A stretch of 64,000 bases of DNA from Adiantum capillus-veneris (GCA_014529385.2 CM043947.1:131211891-131275890); one strand, 5' to 3'. Positions 44,008-56,138 are shown, counted from the stretch's first letter. Made by a program: numbers and translations. Notes: generated by a model from the sequence alone, not told the origin.

Positions 44008-46190
44008 TCACAAAAAAAAATTGAGCTCACATAGTAGAAGCAAACAGAGTCTCGAATGCTCATAACTATGGAAGGAGTGTGTGGTGCTTCTTGGGTCATC
44101 CCCATGATCATACATTTGAGTGAACTCTGTTTGCTTGCAATTTAGCTCACCTTGTAGTGCAGACATCAAAGCTCGTAGGTCATCATTCTCTTTTTTAAGG
44201 GCTTCGTTCTCTCTTTGGAGATCATCTTCGTGAGCTAATGCTGATGTTGTGGCATCTTGTCGCATGCGTTCTTGTATGAGGAAAGCTCTCTTTAATTTCT
44301 TGATCCTATCATTTGCATCCGAGGATGTAGCTCCCGTGTTTGTAAGCCGTGTCAATCTATGGTTGGCCTTGATCTTTTCCAGTATGCATCTTTGTGCAAT
44401 CAACTCTTCCTCTGTGCCTTCCAGTTGTACTTTTGCAATAGCTAGCTGGTTTTCTAGTGTGTTTGGATGTTCAAGTACATCCTTGAATACTGCTTCTAGA
44501 TTGGCTATTACACTTTTCTACAAGTTTATTAACCTTCAAGCTACAACCATTTTTCATACGCATCTGCTAGCATGATAGCAGCTGGCTTTTGAAATCTTTA
44601 GCTTCTTGTCTTACTACTTGGACTTCCATCATGACTTCTTCATGTTTATTTTTTAGTGTGTGTAATGCCGCATAAGCCTTTGTTAGCTCATTCTACAGTG
44701 ACTGGATGGTGTCCATATCTTTTGTACTGCCACATTATACATATCTGCTGCCACCCTTTGTAAAGATTGATAGTATGGATTGTTCATGCTCCATTGTCAA
44801 GTTGATGTGCTTGGAGTAGGGACGGGCCATTTGATTTCCTCTTGCACCACAAGAGGGTTTTGAGGCTTGGAACAACTTTCTTGATCTTTGGGTTCATCCT
44901 AAGCTGAGGAGTTCTTTGGTTGAGACTCTTCCCCTTGAGTAGTTCATTGTTTGTCATCACCATAAGAGAGTCCACTTGATTGAGAATGTGAACTCTCTAT
45001 AGAGCTGTCTGATTCAGATCTCTATCTCTCTTTTGGTTTTTTGGAATCCTCCACCTCCTTGGCATCCCTTTCCAATTTCTCTTTTTCCATTTGAGCATAT
45101 AGTTCTTTCAGTTGCTCTGTTGTGATGGGCGCAACCATGGGATTTTTTGTTTGCACTTTGTGTAAAATCCCCTTCTCAGCAAAATCCCCTTTGTCCACTC
45201 ACTTTTTCTTGAACCCCTCGGCAAATTTTTCCTCTCTAGCTTGTTTTTGAGCCTTTTCTTATTTTACAGACCTGCCAGTTGCCATTAGTCTCTTGCCTTT
45301 TATGTATATGGTTTCTTCTTCAGTCGATTCAGACTCGCGTAATTTCCTTTTTAACCGTGTTTGAGTGATAGTTTGGGTAGATCCAAACTTGGTCGTTTCT
45401 TTGTCAGCTGTATCAATGGCTTGGTACGCAATTCTGGTTAGCATCTTTGGAGCTACTAGGTATGTCAACTTTGGATGCTTATTCTTCTTGGTTAATAGCT
45501 CCAGAATGTACTGAGCATGGTTGATCATACCAATTGGTTCTGTTGATAGGACCAAATGTGCGTTGTAGCTATCGTCTAGTTAGGTGTTGTGTAGTGACCT
45601 AGTCTTTTGTCATCTATGTGAAAAAATTGCATAAACATCCTAGTTGGTAGCTCTATTCCTTGGCATGTCACTGCACCTTTCTTTCCAAAGACTTCAATCT
45701 CTAAGTCAATTTTTTTTTCATAGTAGCAATTTGACAAATATAGAGCTTCATAGAGCAATTTGGAGGTGATCCGCACTTGAACTTTATCACTCTTTAATGC
45801 GGCAATCTCTACCGTGCCATCTTCTATAATGCTAGTGCAAAGATCATGAGCTCTCTGGATGTCTATTCCACATGGCAGCAACTGGAAGTAGTTGAGTAGA
45901 TCTATTTTCTTGAGTGCATCTTCAATTGGTAGTTTTCCAACAAGATTGTATGCCTCTCTGCATATCATGGGTAACATCACCATGTTATTTTTTGAATCTC
46001 AGTATATAGCTTTATAGACTAATTCACCCTCCAATTCCAATCTCTCCTTCTCAATGTATGTTGATGCTTTGCAAAGGGAGTCTTTAAGAATTGTGAATTC
46101 AAGAATTTGCTCCAGCTTCTTTTTGGGGCTCCACTTATTTGGACTTCCTTTGGCTTCACGCTTCATGGCTCTTGTAAACATCTGTTGCAA
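44008..46190 (-). pseudogene. Gene X, minus-strand copy: unrecognised retroelement-associated protein
   Basis: Five reverse frames (46190-45999, 45983-45576, 45555-45259, 44975-44784, 44403-44008) form one broken protein. The N-terminal region has MKREAKGSPNKW and ALKKIDLLNYFQLLPCGIDI. The globular middle has VQVRITSKLLYEALYL and PTRMFMQFFHIDDKRLGHYT, followed by KLTYLVAPKMLTRIAYQAID. Next comes a Lys/Glu-rich stretch (KRKLRESESTEEE), then a coiled coil (QRENEALKKENDDLRALMSA). The copy at 53.5-60.7 kb has the same order. No retroviral catalytic domain. It could be an extra ORF like Ogre ORF1 or a plant-mobile-domain-like protein; neither is shown. Confidence 0.6.
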
Positions 46191-46339
46191 TTCAGAGAAT
46201 GGTCAGAGACAACTTTGGTGTTTCCTTGTTTCCAGGCATCTTTTGGACTTGTCAGTTGTTAATCTTGCTTAGAACACTCATATGAACCATGCAAAACTTA
46301 AATAACTTGAAAAATGTCTATTTCATGCAAAGTCAATAA

Positions 46340-47300
46340 AAAATTTGTGTTTTTCCCTAGGTATGTGATCTAGCCACTTTTTTTGGACTGTGACCCCATG
46401 GGCTTGATTTATATTACAAATATAGGCTCTGGTTCAAATATGATGAAATTTTGGTAAGGGAATTGGCTATAACATAGTTTTTTGACATCTTTTCCAGGCT
46501 TACTAGACCTTGTGCACCATAAATGTGAAGTTTATCACTTTGGACCACATAGAAGTGATCTAGGGACTTGTGGCAACATGGGTATAAGGTCAAATTTCTT
46601 TGATGGGCTTCTGCAAATCACGATTTTTTCCCAAATTCTAACACTTGACTTCTATTGCTACTCAAACTCAGTATGCACATTTCCCATAGTGTATAAAGAC
46701 TACTAATCCACTTGTAGCACAATTTTGACTTGTTGGGCAAGAAGTAGGCCATTTTTAGGCTATTTACCAATTGAAACAATTCAACGAGGAGAGGTGTAAC
46801 TCTTCAATGACTGTCAAATCTCTTGAGTAGGGTTCCCTCACTGAGCTTAACATGTGGGTAAATTTAAAAACCAAGTTGGTTTCAGATTAACAAAGGAGAA
46901 AAAAAAACACGATTTTTTTCCTAGAATGTCACATGTGATCTCTGAACTGGGTGAAAGTTGGTTGGCTTGTTCCACATGATGAGTTAAGACTATTGATCAC
47001 TTTTCATCTTAATTTGGACTACCCATATAAGCTTTGAACCACTTTTAGGCTCTTGACATTTGACCTATGGGAAGTGTGAACTTCCTTTACATATAAAATC
47101 TTCCGGGAGATGATTTTCCAATAGGGTGAACATGGTTGGAACCTCTAAGGTTCACTTTATCCAAATATGGAGAGGGAAGGGAAAAAGACACGATTTTTCC
47201 TACTTCACATAAAAACAAACTTTTTCCAACATGCAAAAATTTAGACATGTTCATATACTTCCTTTGACACTATGTAAGGTGATTGTTGTACTTCTAGAAG
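46340..47300. repeat. Second ~280-bp tandem array
   Basis: CACGATTTTTTCC-like strings recur at ~46347 (partial), 46619, 46908 and 47188, a spacing of 272-291 bp. Similar phrases recur within units (ACTATTGATCACTT / ACTACTAATCCACTT and CCACTTTTAGGCT / CCATTTTTAGGCT). Non-coding. It lies downstream of element V's pol and next to gene X. Confidence 0.7.
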
Positions 47301-48140
47301 CTCAACAAGCTGCATATAGAACTTTTTCCTTTGAGAAGAAGGTCCACCACTGGAGGAAACCCATTGCCACTTCTTTGCACAATGCAGGTTCCTAGAATTA
47401 TTCTCCTAAAAGTTTGCACAGAAACTAGCTCTCTCTCTTTCTCTCACTCACAAAATGTACAAATGAAGGTTTTGAGAAAAGGCTACATATACATACCCTT
47501 GGCTCTCCCGAAACACTACCCGACCAAACTTCATAGTTAGTCCCATATCCTATGTAAGATGACCAACGAGTCAAAAAACTCTAAAAACGGACACCCTATG
47601 GCCAAGATCCATCCATTTTTCCAAACCAACCCTTTTCAGCTTTAAAAACAGTTTCCGTAACTTATCTGAATTTGGTCATAAGTTGATCATTCTTGCCCCA
47701 AATTGAATTCTGAAATTCTTGTCTCCTTTTGGAAGCTCTGTTTTTTTATTTTGCTTTTCTTGTAGTTTTCTTGCTCTTTTTGGCATTTATTGAGAGAGAC
47801 AAAATAAAACAGAGAAAAATAGCAAACTTGCCTGATAAATTTCAAAAAATAGCTAGAAAATTAGGAAAGACCGACTTCCAAAGAAAAATATTTATTTGTT
47901 GATTTTTTATGGATTGCTGCACTTTTTATTATTACTCTTAGCAAAAAGCACTATTATATACATATTTACACGCACCTAAGGACCTATTTTTGGCATTTGT
48001 CCCTTATTCTTGATATACCTCCATTCTTATATCATAAAAATCAAATTTTTTGTCTAAGGTATGAAATCAAACACAACTTATTACACCAAAAGCAACTGAA
48101 TAATGCCCTTGTTTTCATTTGATCAATAGGTCCACATTCA
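47301..48140. other. Unassigned stretch, probably 3' end of element V
   Basis: No gene seen. At 48145-48170 the reverse strand has a long G-run (AGGAGGGGGGGGGCGGGGAG) comparable to the G-rich end of element C's polyprotein frame. Confidence 0.35.
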
Positions 48141-48599
48141 GAATGCCTCCCCGCCCCCCCCCTCCTAGTTGGAGTTCTCCTAATGACAATGTGTCGTTAG
48201 GGCTGTGTTGTGCATGGGCATGGGGATCAAAGCACTGTCTTATGCAAGGCCATGTAAGTGGCCCTATGTATGCATACTCAAACAATGCATGGAAAAATTA
48301 ATGTTGTGCGAGAGGTGGGTCTTAAGCAAAGTTATTAAGGGCATTCGACGACAAGGTTTACCTATTCCTGTGCTAGAGAGTGCGTACCATGTAGTAAGCA
48401 TTATAACTCTACAGCTTGTTGGTGAATTGTCGAAGGTTGGTGCCCCTTTTTGAGCTGGGTTTTTATGTGAGGTTTGGGACGCCACACCTATATAGTGGGT
48501 GCTCACTTTGGTGAGTGATGTGGTATCTCTAAAGCACCATCGTGGATTGTAGTTTAAAATGGATGGAGTGAACTTTGCAATTTCGGAATCCACATCTGA

Positions 48600-48910
48600 T
48601 TTGTCAATTTTCTAGTAGTAATGGGGTGCTTAGGTATCAAAACTTGTTTGTAAATTATTGTTCTTTGTTTTTGTACCCTTATAGGCCAAATGACACTCCA
48701 ATTTACTCTTCTATCTGTGGGTGAACACCTAGTTGTATTTGTGGAGATGAGAAACCTAGTTGGGCTCTAGGTATCCAAATGAAGTTTCCTTCAACTCTTG
48801 GAGGCACTTTAGGTATCTAAATCTGTCATTTAGAGGCTGCTTTGGTTTGTTCGGGCTTGACTTGAACGGATGTCTTTTTTTGGTACCCAAATCTGCTTGG
48901 GTTATTTGTC
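48600..48910 (-). pseudogene. Element V: W-x-P-K repeat tail
   Basis: Reverse frames read QIWVPKKD (~48905-48882), QI-stop-IPKVPP (~48820), FIWIPRAQLG (~48775) and VLIPK (~48650). In the second the Trp codon would be TGG to TAG, and in the last TGG to TTG. Spacing and frames are disturbed, but the recurrence of x-x-W-x-P-K downstream of PR2 matches elements C and T. Confidence 0.5.
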
Positions 48911-48958
48911 ACATTAGTGATCTTTTAATGTTTTTGAGCATGCATTTCTTGATATCCT

Positions 48959-49560
48959 CTATGTAACAGGTGGTTGTGGCTTCAACGTAGTTGATTGGTT
49001 TTCCACAACTTGTATTGAAGGGAGCCGGTTAATGACAAATGCACATTCTTGGCTACCATTAGACTGTATAGCTGTCGTCTCCTGCATGGCCAGTTGTACC
49101 TGTTGTTGTGCCTCTGTTATGTTGAAGCTATTGGCTGATTCCCTGGTCTTTTTGCCATCATTCTCAAAAAGATACTTGGTATCTTCCATGGAAGCAAATG
49201 TGATATGTTTCATGTGATGGTCCACTATAAAATACACTTGGTCTTCTAACCACTGTATATACGCCTTGTATTCACGTTGCCATGGTGTACCTAGTATTAA
49301 TTGATTTTCAAGGGAGTTTGGAGGTAATACAGAAAAGTTATAGGGACATGGTAACCCTTTGATGTGTAGTAGAAGCTGCACATAGCTTGGGGTAGTAATG
49401 GCAGTCCCATTGAATCCTGTAATGTTCTTTTCAATGGTTGTAGAACCAACTCTGGTATTTTTTGGAACAGATCCCATCTAATTGTATTCAAACACACACC
49501 AAAATTGACTAGTGCATGAAAATAGGTAACTTGCTGGCTCTCCTAGCTCTGTAGAAATGT
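48959..49560 (-). pseudogene. Element V: second retropepsin-like domain (PR2)
   Basis: The reverse strand near 49505-49530 reads YFHALVNFGVCLNTIRWDLF, aligning with C's YNALLDTGAKYNMLSYGVW; the catalytic Asp codon is now Asn (AAT). After a frameshift, frame 49477-48959 reads ...CPYNFSVLPPNSLENQLILG then TPWQREYKAYIQW. ILGTPW is the C-terminal retropepsin signature. This domain is downstream of RNase H on the reverse strand. Integrase, expected in between, has been deleted. Confidence 0.65.
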
Positions 49561-49975
49561 AAGAATCTAGACTCTCTTTATCCTCCTCAATACTAGTAAG
49601 CTGGTGAATTCGAACAACATTTTGCTTCTTGAAGTCCTCCAGCACTTATATTCTCTTTGCTACCCGTTCTCTGGCTTCTTATTGTGCTTGTTGAACCACA
49701 TGGTCATGTTTGTCTTTTCTATTTTTTACTACATGTGCCCTTTCAAGTACTAGGTTTGGCTTGTGATTTTACTTTGTGAGAAAAAAATGTATTTTGTTCC
49801 ACAGGTTTGGAATTTCATCTCTGATGAACTTGCTAGGTTCTCAGCGTGTTTCCCATGATGCGACAAGGATGTTGAACCACCTGTACCTTGAATCTGGCAC
49901 TTCATGCAAGATTTAGGCTAATTTCAAACTTTGGGTTAGGTAAAGATTCAAAGTATGGCAAAAATGAATATCCAA
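49561..49975 (-). pseudogene. Element V: charged linker before PR2
   Basis: Reverse reading gives basic and Glu-rich pieces (KNRKDKHDHVVQQAQ, EARERVAKRI, VLEDFKKQNVVRIHQL) similar in position and composition to the coiled linker between integrase and PR2 in element C. Confidence 0.5.
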
Positions 49976-50720
49976 TGCATTATTGTGAATCTTTTTGGAC
50001 AGTAAGTTTTTTGTCATCAATTTTCTCATGCTCTACCGTTAATTGTCCTATGGGTAAAACTAGAATTAGGCTATCACCCCATCTAGGTATCATCTCAATG
50101 TTAAAGAGATATTCAATTGGAAAATCATCTTCAATTCCCTCAAGATTCTCTTTGTTTACAAGCCTAGAAAGGTGATTAGCCCTTTGATGTGGGTAGTAGC
50201 CTTCTCTTAGCACAACTGTGAAATCAATTTAAGTAAGATAATGAACCACTTTAATATTCAGTCTATGTTGCTTGGCTTGTTAAATTGATACAACATTTCT
50301 TGATGATCAACAAAGAAAATGAATTGATTCGGGAGGAGGTAATGCATGAATTTCTTCACTCATAGACCATTCCCAATTCTTCCCTTTCAATGGTTGTGTA
50401 GTTTTGTTCAGCACTATTTAATTGGCAACTGGCATAGCAAATTGGGAAATTCATATTGCCTTCTCCAGGTTGTTTCAATATACAACGAATGGCAAAAGCA
50501 GAGGCATCAACATGCACGTGGAAGATCGTATTGCAATATGGTGCTCTAAGGATTGGTGTTGATACCAATGCCTGCTTCAATTTTTGAAACGATCCCTCAC
50601 ATTCAATTGTCCGATCAAAGGATATTATCAAGCTATAAAGAGGTTTGGAAATTACTGCATACATGTAGATGTAATTTCTATAATATCCACAATGTCTGAT
50701 AAATGATTGAACCACTTATG
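49976..50720 (-). pseudogene. Element V: RNase H remnant
   Basis: Frame 50715-50356 reads HCGYYRNYIYMYAVISKPLY (RT thumb end), APYCNTIFHVHVDASAFAIR, then NFPICYASCQLNSAEQNYTT and IEREELGMVYE. Frame 50213-49980 holds ANHLSRLVN, the usual end of RNase H. Close in style to element C. Frameshifted. Confidence 0.82.
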
Positions 50721-51390
50721 ATTTTGGATGTGGCATTTCCACAATCACCTTGATTTTATGGATATTTCATTTTTCTGGCATGATATGTCCTAGGATCTTG
50801 CCTTGCCTAACCATAAAGACACGCTTCTTTGGGTTAAGGTAGATTTGATAGGTACAACATATCTCGAAATACTTTTTTTTAGATGTCCTATATGGTCCTT
50901 GTGCAAGATTGAATGTACACACAAATCATCCATATAGATTCCAAAAAGTACACGCAAGTATTCCCTGAAAGCATGAGACATCTGTCTTTGGAATGTAGCA
51001 AGTGCATTCATCAACCCAAATGGCATCTCATGATATGCAAAAATTCCTCAATCGGTAGCAAAATTTGTCTTATGTTGATCCTCTCGTTTAATAGCGAATT
51101 GGTTATAACTTAAAATTTTGTCTAAGAATATATATGCTTGCTTACCAACTACTCATTCCAAGACATGACATGCACTGGGAAGAGGATAGTTATCACAAAT
51201 AGTGGCTGCATTCACTTTTTTGAGATTCATGCACACTCTCAGCTTAACATTCTTTTCGAGCACCACAACAACAACTGGAGATAATCAATCAATGTGATCT
51301 ATCTCATATATGAACCCAGATTCCTTCAACTTATCAATCTCTTCCTTAATCTTCCTTGCAAAGGCTTCATTGGACATTGTCTACTTATCT
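50721..51390 (-). pseudogene. Element V: reverse transcriptase remnant
   Basis: Frame 51026-50790 reads MPFGLMNALATFQRQMSHAF, then VLFGIYMDDLCVHS with an intact YMDDL box. RT entry sequence (VNAATI...DNYPLPS-type) is readable in pieces near 51180-51260. A gag-pol linker joins it at 51.4 kb. Several frameshifts. Confidence 0.82.
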
Positions 51391-52400
51391 TAGCAGCAGG
51401 CTTAAGGGGAATTGTCTGTTGATAAATGACAAGATCAACACCCTTCAAGTCCTTCTAAGACTAGGAAAATACATCCTTATACTCCTTGAGCATCTTGATG
51501 TATAATGCTTCCTCATTAGGAGATCAATCAATAGCAATATATGCTAGCTTGGGCTCCTCACTTGGCTCTGCTAGGTCTATCTTTTTAGTGTCCCCAGGTC
51601 CATTGTAAGATTTCTCTGGCTCTACCTTTTCCCTCATGGGCTGCACAACAATAATCTTGCGGTCCCGAATAGTGTACTTTTTGTAATGGGAGGGTGCACT
51701 TATTCTATCACTCTTTGACTCATTTTTGTTCTCACTTTTCATCTTCATCATCCACACCTCTTTCAAGGTTTGTTTCAACTCATTATAATTCTTTCTTTAC
51801 TCAATTTTCATCTATCGAGGCTCACCAGAGTCATCAACAATCTTAGATATGTCCTTAGGTGGTCTAGCCACCTTTTTCTTTTTTGGCTTTGAACTATTCT
51901 TTTGAGGAAGTGTAGAGAGTTTCCTCCCTAAAACCTTGTCCTTTATGCAATCATAGGCTCCTACCCGGCTCCTACAAGCATCAAATAAGACATCTTTCCT
52001 TCTACAGGTGGCATCGGGTTTCCTTTTATCCCTCTTTTAGATTGTTTGTCCTTGTATTGCTATTATCATCGGGGTCTTTGATTTGGGAAATCAAAAAAAT
52101 CTCAAAGACTATTTCAGGCTCACCTTCTTGACCCTCTGATCTCTCATCCTCTGTACAAAAGTCTAGTTTTTTGGAGCATCCATAGTGTCATAAAAACACT
52201 CATCAACTTCCTCTTTAATCTTGTCTATAATACTTTTTGTGTCATTAGCTAGGGTAATATCTTCAATAGAGATCTCATCCTATATGCACAGACATTGCAC
52301 ACTAGTATCTAACCCTAGTACTACACCATCATTCGTTTTTCCTTCATGATTGTCTTGTTCTTGCATTTTGTTCATCATGAAAAATGGAATCAAGTCCAGA
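51391..52400 (-). pseudogene. Element V: protease-RT linker
   Basis: Frame 51778-51524 reads HYKKYTIRDRKIIVVQPMRE and IDLAEPSEEPKLAYIAID, matching C's YTTEEPKVVYTKAQRKP and IELEDPGEESKPVFIAQDL. Further upstream, basic (KNSSKPKKKKVARPP) and acidic pieces are broken by stops. No PR1 domain is seen before the junction at ~52.4 kb. Confidence 0.6.
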
Positions 52401-52419
52401 ACATTGTTGTCACAAAACT

Positions 52420-53262
52420 TTGTTGGGGTGAACTCATTTGACACGCACATCTAAGGTGGCCAAAATTTGATTTCTTGTATGAAAATGTTTTTACACAAAA
52501 TGGGTTTTTGATTGAGATTGCCAGTGATAGAGGAACACATTTTTTCAATGAAGTCATTGATTGATGAGTTCATGGTCATACATAGAAAATCGGCTCCTTA
52601 TCACCCAAAGGCTAATGGTCAAGCCGAGAGTACCAACAAATCTTGTGCATGGTTTTAGTTAAAATTGTAAATGATAATAGATCGGATTGGGATCACAAGT
52701 TTCTCTTTGCAGTTTGGGCCTATAGAGTTGCATACAAGAATGTTTTAGGGATGACACCATATAACATGGTGTTTGGACTTGATGTTATTTTACCCATAGA
52801 GTTTTTTATTCCAACCTTGTGAGTAGCAAAACAAACTTGAGTGGACTAGACATGAATGGTCTGAAGAAAAGTTGGATGAAACTAGGCTAAAGGTAGTTGT
52901 AGCAATATACGCTTAAAAAGGATACATGAAAGAGTTTCGTGGCAAGTATGTGAAGTTTAAAGACTTTGCACTAGGATATTATGTGCTTGTTTACACTCTT
53001 AAGCAAAAAAACAAATAAATTGAGAAAGCAAGGGATGTAACCATTTGTGATTCATTCTATATCACCAAGCCTATTTTTCAAATTGATAACCATATTGGCA
53101 AGAGCCTATAGATCACCTCTATAAAGTCAAAACCCCAAAAACTCATTGATCTTGTGAATATAGCCCAAAGGACATGTAGTCAATATTTTTACACCAAACC
53201 TATTCTTACATTACACATCAAGCCCATGAAGTCAAAATCTAGAAAACACTGATCTCCACCAT
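52420..53262 (+). pseudogene. Fragment U: Ty3/gypsy integrase C-terminal part
   Basis: Plus strand. It reads KFLYENVFTQNGFLIEIASD RGTHFFNEVI (second catalytic Asp in ASDRG; printed here in two pieces), then HRKSAPYHPKANGQAESTNK with the catalytic Glu, and WAYRVAYKNVLGMTPYNMVF. The C-terminal part has EFRGKYVKFKDFALGYYVLV. It is opposite in orientation to element V and abuts V's linker head to head near 52.4 kb. Stops and frameshifts throughout. Confidence 0.8.
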
Positions 53263-53279
53263 AGCTGGGGGGGAAAATG
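53263..53279 (+). promoter_or_regulatory. Polypurine tract of fragment U
   Basis: AGCTGGGGGGGAAAATG, a G/A tract ending in TG shortly after the integrase remnant; the adjacent TGAGTTTTTTTCC could start an LTR. Confidence 0.5.
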
Positions 53280-53457
53280 AGTTTTTTTCCTCATCTTGCA
53301 TGAAAGGAAATGTTTTTTAGTTTTTGTAAACTCTGCATGGATCATATAAACATTCTAAGCAAGATCAGCAAACCAACAAGTCCAATAGTTGCATGGAGGG
53401 AAAATGGAAAATTTAGCTATGATAGTTCACTAAACTGCGATAAATTTTATAGGAGCT

Positions 53458-55013
53458 ATGAAGTCTGAGACGAAAGGCAACCCTAAGGATGGAGCTACAA
53501 GAATAAGCTAGAGCAACTTCCAAAGTGCACAATCCTCAAAAACTCCCTTCGAGAAGCATCTACATACATTGAGAGAGAGAGATTGGAGATGGAAGGCATG
53601 TCAATCTACAAATCTGTTTATAGAGATCATGAAAAAATATGGTGATGATCAAGGGAAGTGTATAACCTCGCCAGGAGCCTATCAGTAGAAGAAACTCTAA
53701 AAAAGATAGACCTGTTGAACTATTTCCAGTTGTTGCTGCCATGCAGCGTGAGCATTCAGAGAGCTCATGAGCTCTATACAAGCATCAAAAAGGATGGGAT
53801 TACCAAGATTACCACATTAGAAAATGATGAAGTTCAATTGTTGATCACCACAAGTATGATAGTTGAGGCATTACACTTGTTAGACGAAGGTGAAGAAAAA
53901 AAGGAATTAGAAGCTGAAGTCTTTGTGTGGAAAGGAGCATCGACCACATTTGCAAACATGATATGCCAAGAAGATGAGATGCCCACTTGAATGTTCATGT
54001 AGTTTTTTCTAATTGATGATAGGAAGGCAACTCTTTACACAACACCCAACCATACGATGGCTACAACATATACCTGGGCCTACCAACAAACGCAACCAGT
54101 GATCATCGATCATGCACAATATATCGTGGAGCTACTGACCAAGAAGAAGAATCATGCAAAGTTAACCTATCTAGGAGCTCTAGAGATACTTACTAGAATT
54201 GCATATCAAGCTATTGGAGTTGCACAAAAACTAGGAAGCACCTACCCAAAATACTTGGATCCAATACCAAGAAGAGGGAAGTGATGAAATCTGGATCAAC
54301 TCAGCCTACAAAAAGGAAATTGCAAGCGTCTGAGTCAAGTGAAGAAGAACATGCAGATAGGAAGGGCAAGAAGCCCATGACAAATTATAGATTGACTAAG
54401 GAGGAGAAAGATCAAAATCAAACTTGGGTTGAAAGATTAATTGAAGAGTTTACGAATAAAAGTGTGGACGAAGGTGATTTTGTAGAAAAAAGGGTTCCCA
54501 AAAAAGTGAGTACAAAACATCCCATGGTCCTGCCCGTGACATCAAAAGAACTCAAAGATGTTTATGCTCAAATGGAGAGAGAAAAGATGGAAAGAGATGC
54601 CAAGGAGATCAAAACTGCCAAGGCTATAATAAGGAAACCAAAGTTTGACAGCTCGTCAAAGAGTTCACACTCCCAATTGAGTGTTCTTTTGGTGATACAG
54701 AGCAGCGAGTTGCTTAGGGAGAGGAGTCTCAATCAAAGAATTCACAGGCTCAGGAGGGTCCCAAAGATCAGAATAGTTTTGCTAAACCTCAAAATCCCCC
54801 TATAGTGAAAGAAGAAATCCAATGACCTATCCCTATATTGAGCATTTCATCTTGGCAATGGAGTATGATGGACTCCTATTATCAAGCACTACAACAAGTG
54901 GTTGTAGATATGTATAGTGTTGTAGTACAAGAACATGCACATGATGTGAACACCATCTTAGATCTATAAAGTGAGCTAACAAAAGCCTACAGTGATCTAC
55001 ACACATTAAGAAA
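53458..55013 (+). pseudogene. Gene X, plus-strand copy, first part
   Basis: Starts MKSETKGNPKDGAT at 53458. Then, after a frame change, ETLKKIDLLNYFQLLLPCSV, VQLLITTSMIVEALHLLDEG, a stretch with two stops where the minus copy has PTRMFMQFF (Arg to TGA, CAG to TAG), and KLTYLGALEILTRIAYQAIG. Frame 54281-54805 gives KRKLQASESSEEEH and a Lys/Glu-rich region with KELKDVYAQMEREKMERDAK. A coiled part leads to the copia insertion at 55014, and the protein resumes at 60292. Similar along its whole length to the minus copy at 44-46.2 kb. Confidence 0.62.
55009..55013. repeat. Copia element: target-site duplication AGAAA, left copy
   Basis: Identical to 60287-60291. Confidence 0.93.
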
Positions 55014-55235
55014 TGTTCGAGTTGCAGAGAAACACACACAGCTTGGAGAAGATGAAGGAAGCTCAAGGCACACAATGGAGATTGTGTTACTTAGTGTGCA
55101 ATGGAAAAGATAGATAGCCCTAGAGTGATGGGCGTATATACAATGCTCGGGGGAAAAAACCTCCTAAAGAGGGAAAAAATGCCCCAATGGTCCTAGTGTG
55201 CTCACACACATCACTACCACACGTATATGGTAACA
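55014..55235 (-). repeat. Copia element: 3' LTR (left copy)
   Basis: Plus strand TGTTCGAGTTGCAGAG to GGTAACA; near-identical to the right copy apart from a 4-bp difference at the start and scattered changes. Confidence 0.93.
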
Positions 55236-55248
55236 AATCCCCCCTGGA
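55236..55248 (-). promoter_or_regulatory. Copia element: polypurine tract
   Basis: Reverse strand CCAGGGGGGATT directly before the LTR start TGTTACC. Confidence 0.82.
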
Positions 55249-55310
55249 GTGATGCGGTGAATGAGAGCTGGCACATGAGTAAAGGGAAGTGCCATGCCCT
55301 GAGGACATGA

Positions 55311-56116
55311 TCAGTCCACAAAGGGGAGTAAGCCCAAAGCTTTGCGGAAAGCTTCAAGCTTCTCACAAGACAATGCCTTTGTGAAAAGATCTACAAGGTT
55401 GTCCTGTATTGGCACATAAGCCAAGCTGATCTCTCCTGCTGAGAGCCTCTCCCTGACATAGTGGTAATGCACCTCAATGTGCTTTGTGCGAGCACGAAAA
55501 ACTGGGTTCCTTGCAACTGCCAAGGCGCTCTGACTGTTAGTGTAGATAGTGTTGGCAGTGTCCTGTCCAACACCCAAATCAGCCATAAGGCGTCTGAGTC
55601 ATACACACTCAACCGTAGCTATGAAGACTGTTGTGTACTAAGCCTCACAACTCGAAGTGGGCACAGTAGGTTGCTTCTTGCTTAACCATGATATACATGA
55701 ATTGCCAAGCCTGAAACAAAAACCACTTGTGGACAGTTGCGTGTCAAACAACGAGCCCAATCTGAGTCCGAAAAAGCATGTAAGTCTGGCGGCAATGATC
55801 CCCCCTTGGGATAAAACAAGCCAAGATATAAAGTGCCACTAAGGTAGCGAAAAATCCTCTTGACAGCCTGCCAATGCTTAGACCCTGGGCTATGCATAAA
55901 TTTGCTGACCTGTGAGACTACAAACTGAATATCTGGCCTCATGTTGCATACATAAATGAGGCATCCAACAGCAGTTTGGTAAAGAGTGACATTTTGAGGA
56001 TCACCAGCATCATGTAGACTCAATTTCAAACCTGTTTCCATGGGAGTGGCAATAGGTTTGCAATCCTCAAGTCCAAACTTACATAGCAATGTCTCTATGT
56101 AACTTTTCTGACACAA
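55311..56116 (-). pseudogene. Copia element: RNase H
   Basis: Frame 56116-55682 reads GCLIYVCNMRPDIQFVVSQV, KRIFRYLSGTLYLGL and FSDSDWARCLTRNCPQV (catalytic Asp region). A frameshift near 55.65 kb leads to frame 55586-55311 with NSQSALAVARNPVFRARTKH IEVHYHYVRE (printed in two pieces) and LVDLFTKALSCEKLEAFR. The end ADxFTKAL...LG is typical of copia polyproteins. Broken only by the frameshift. Confidence 0.92.
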
Positions 56117-56138
56117 GGCAATACCACCATCACACTGC

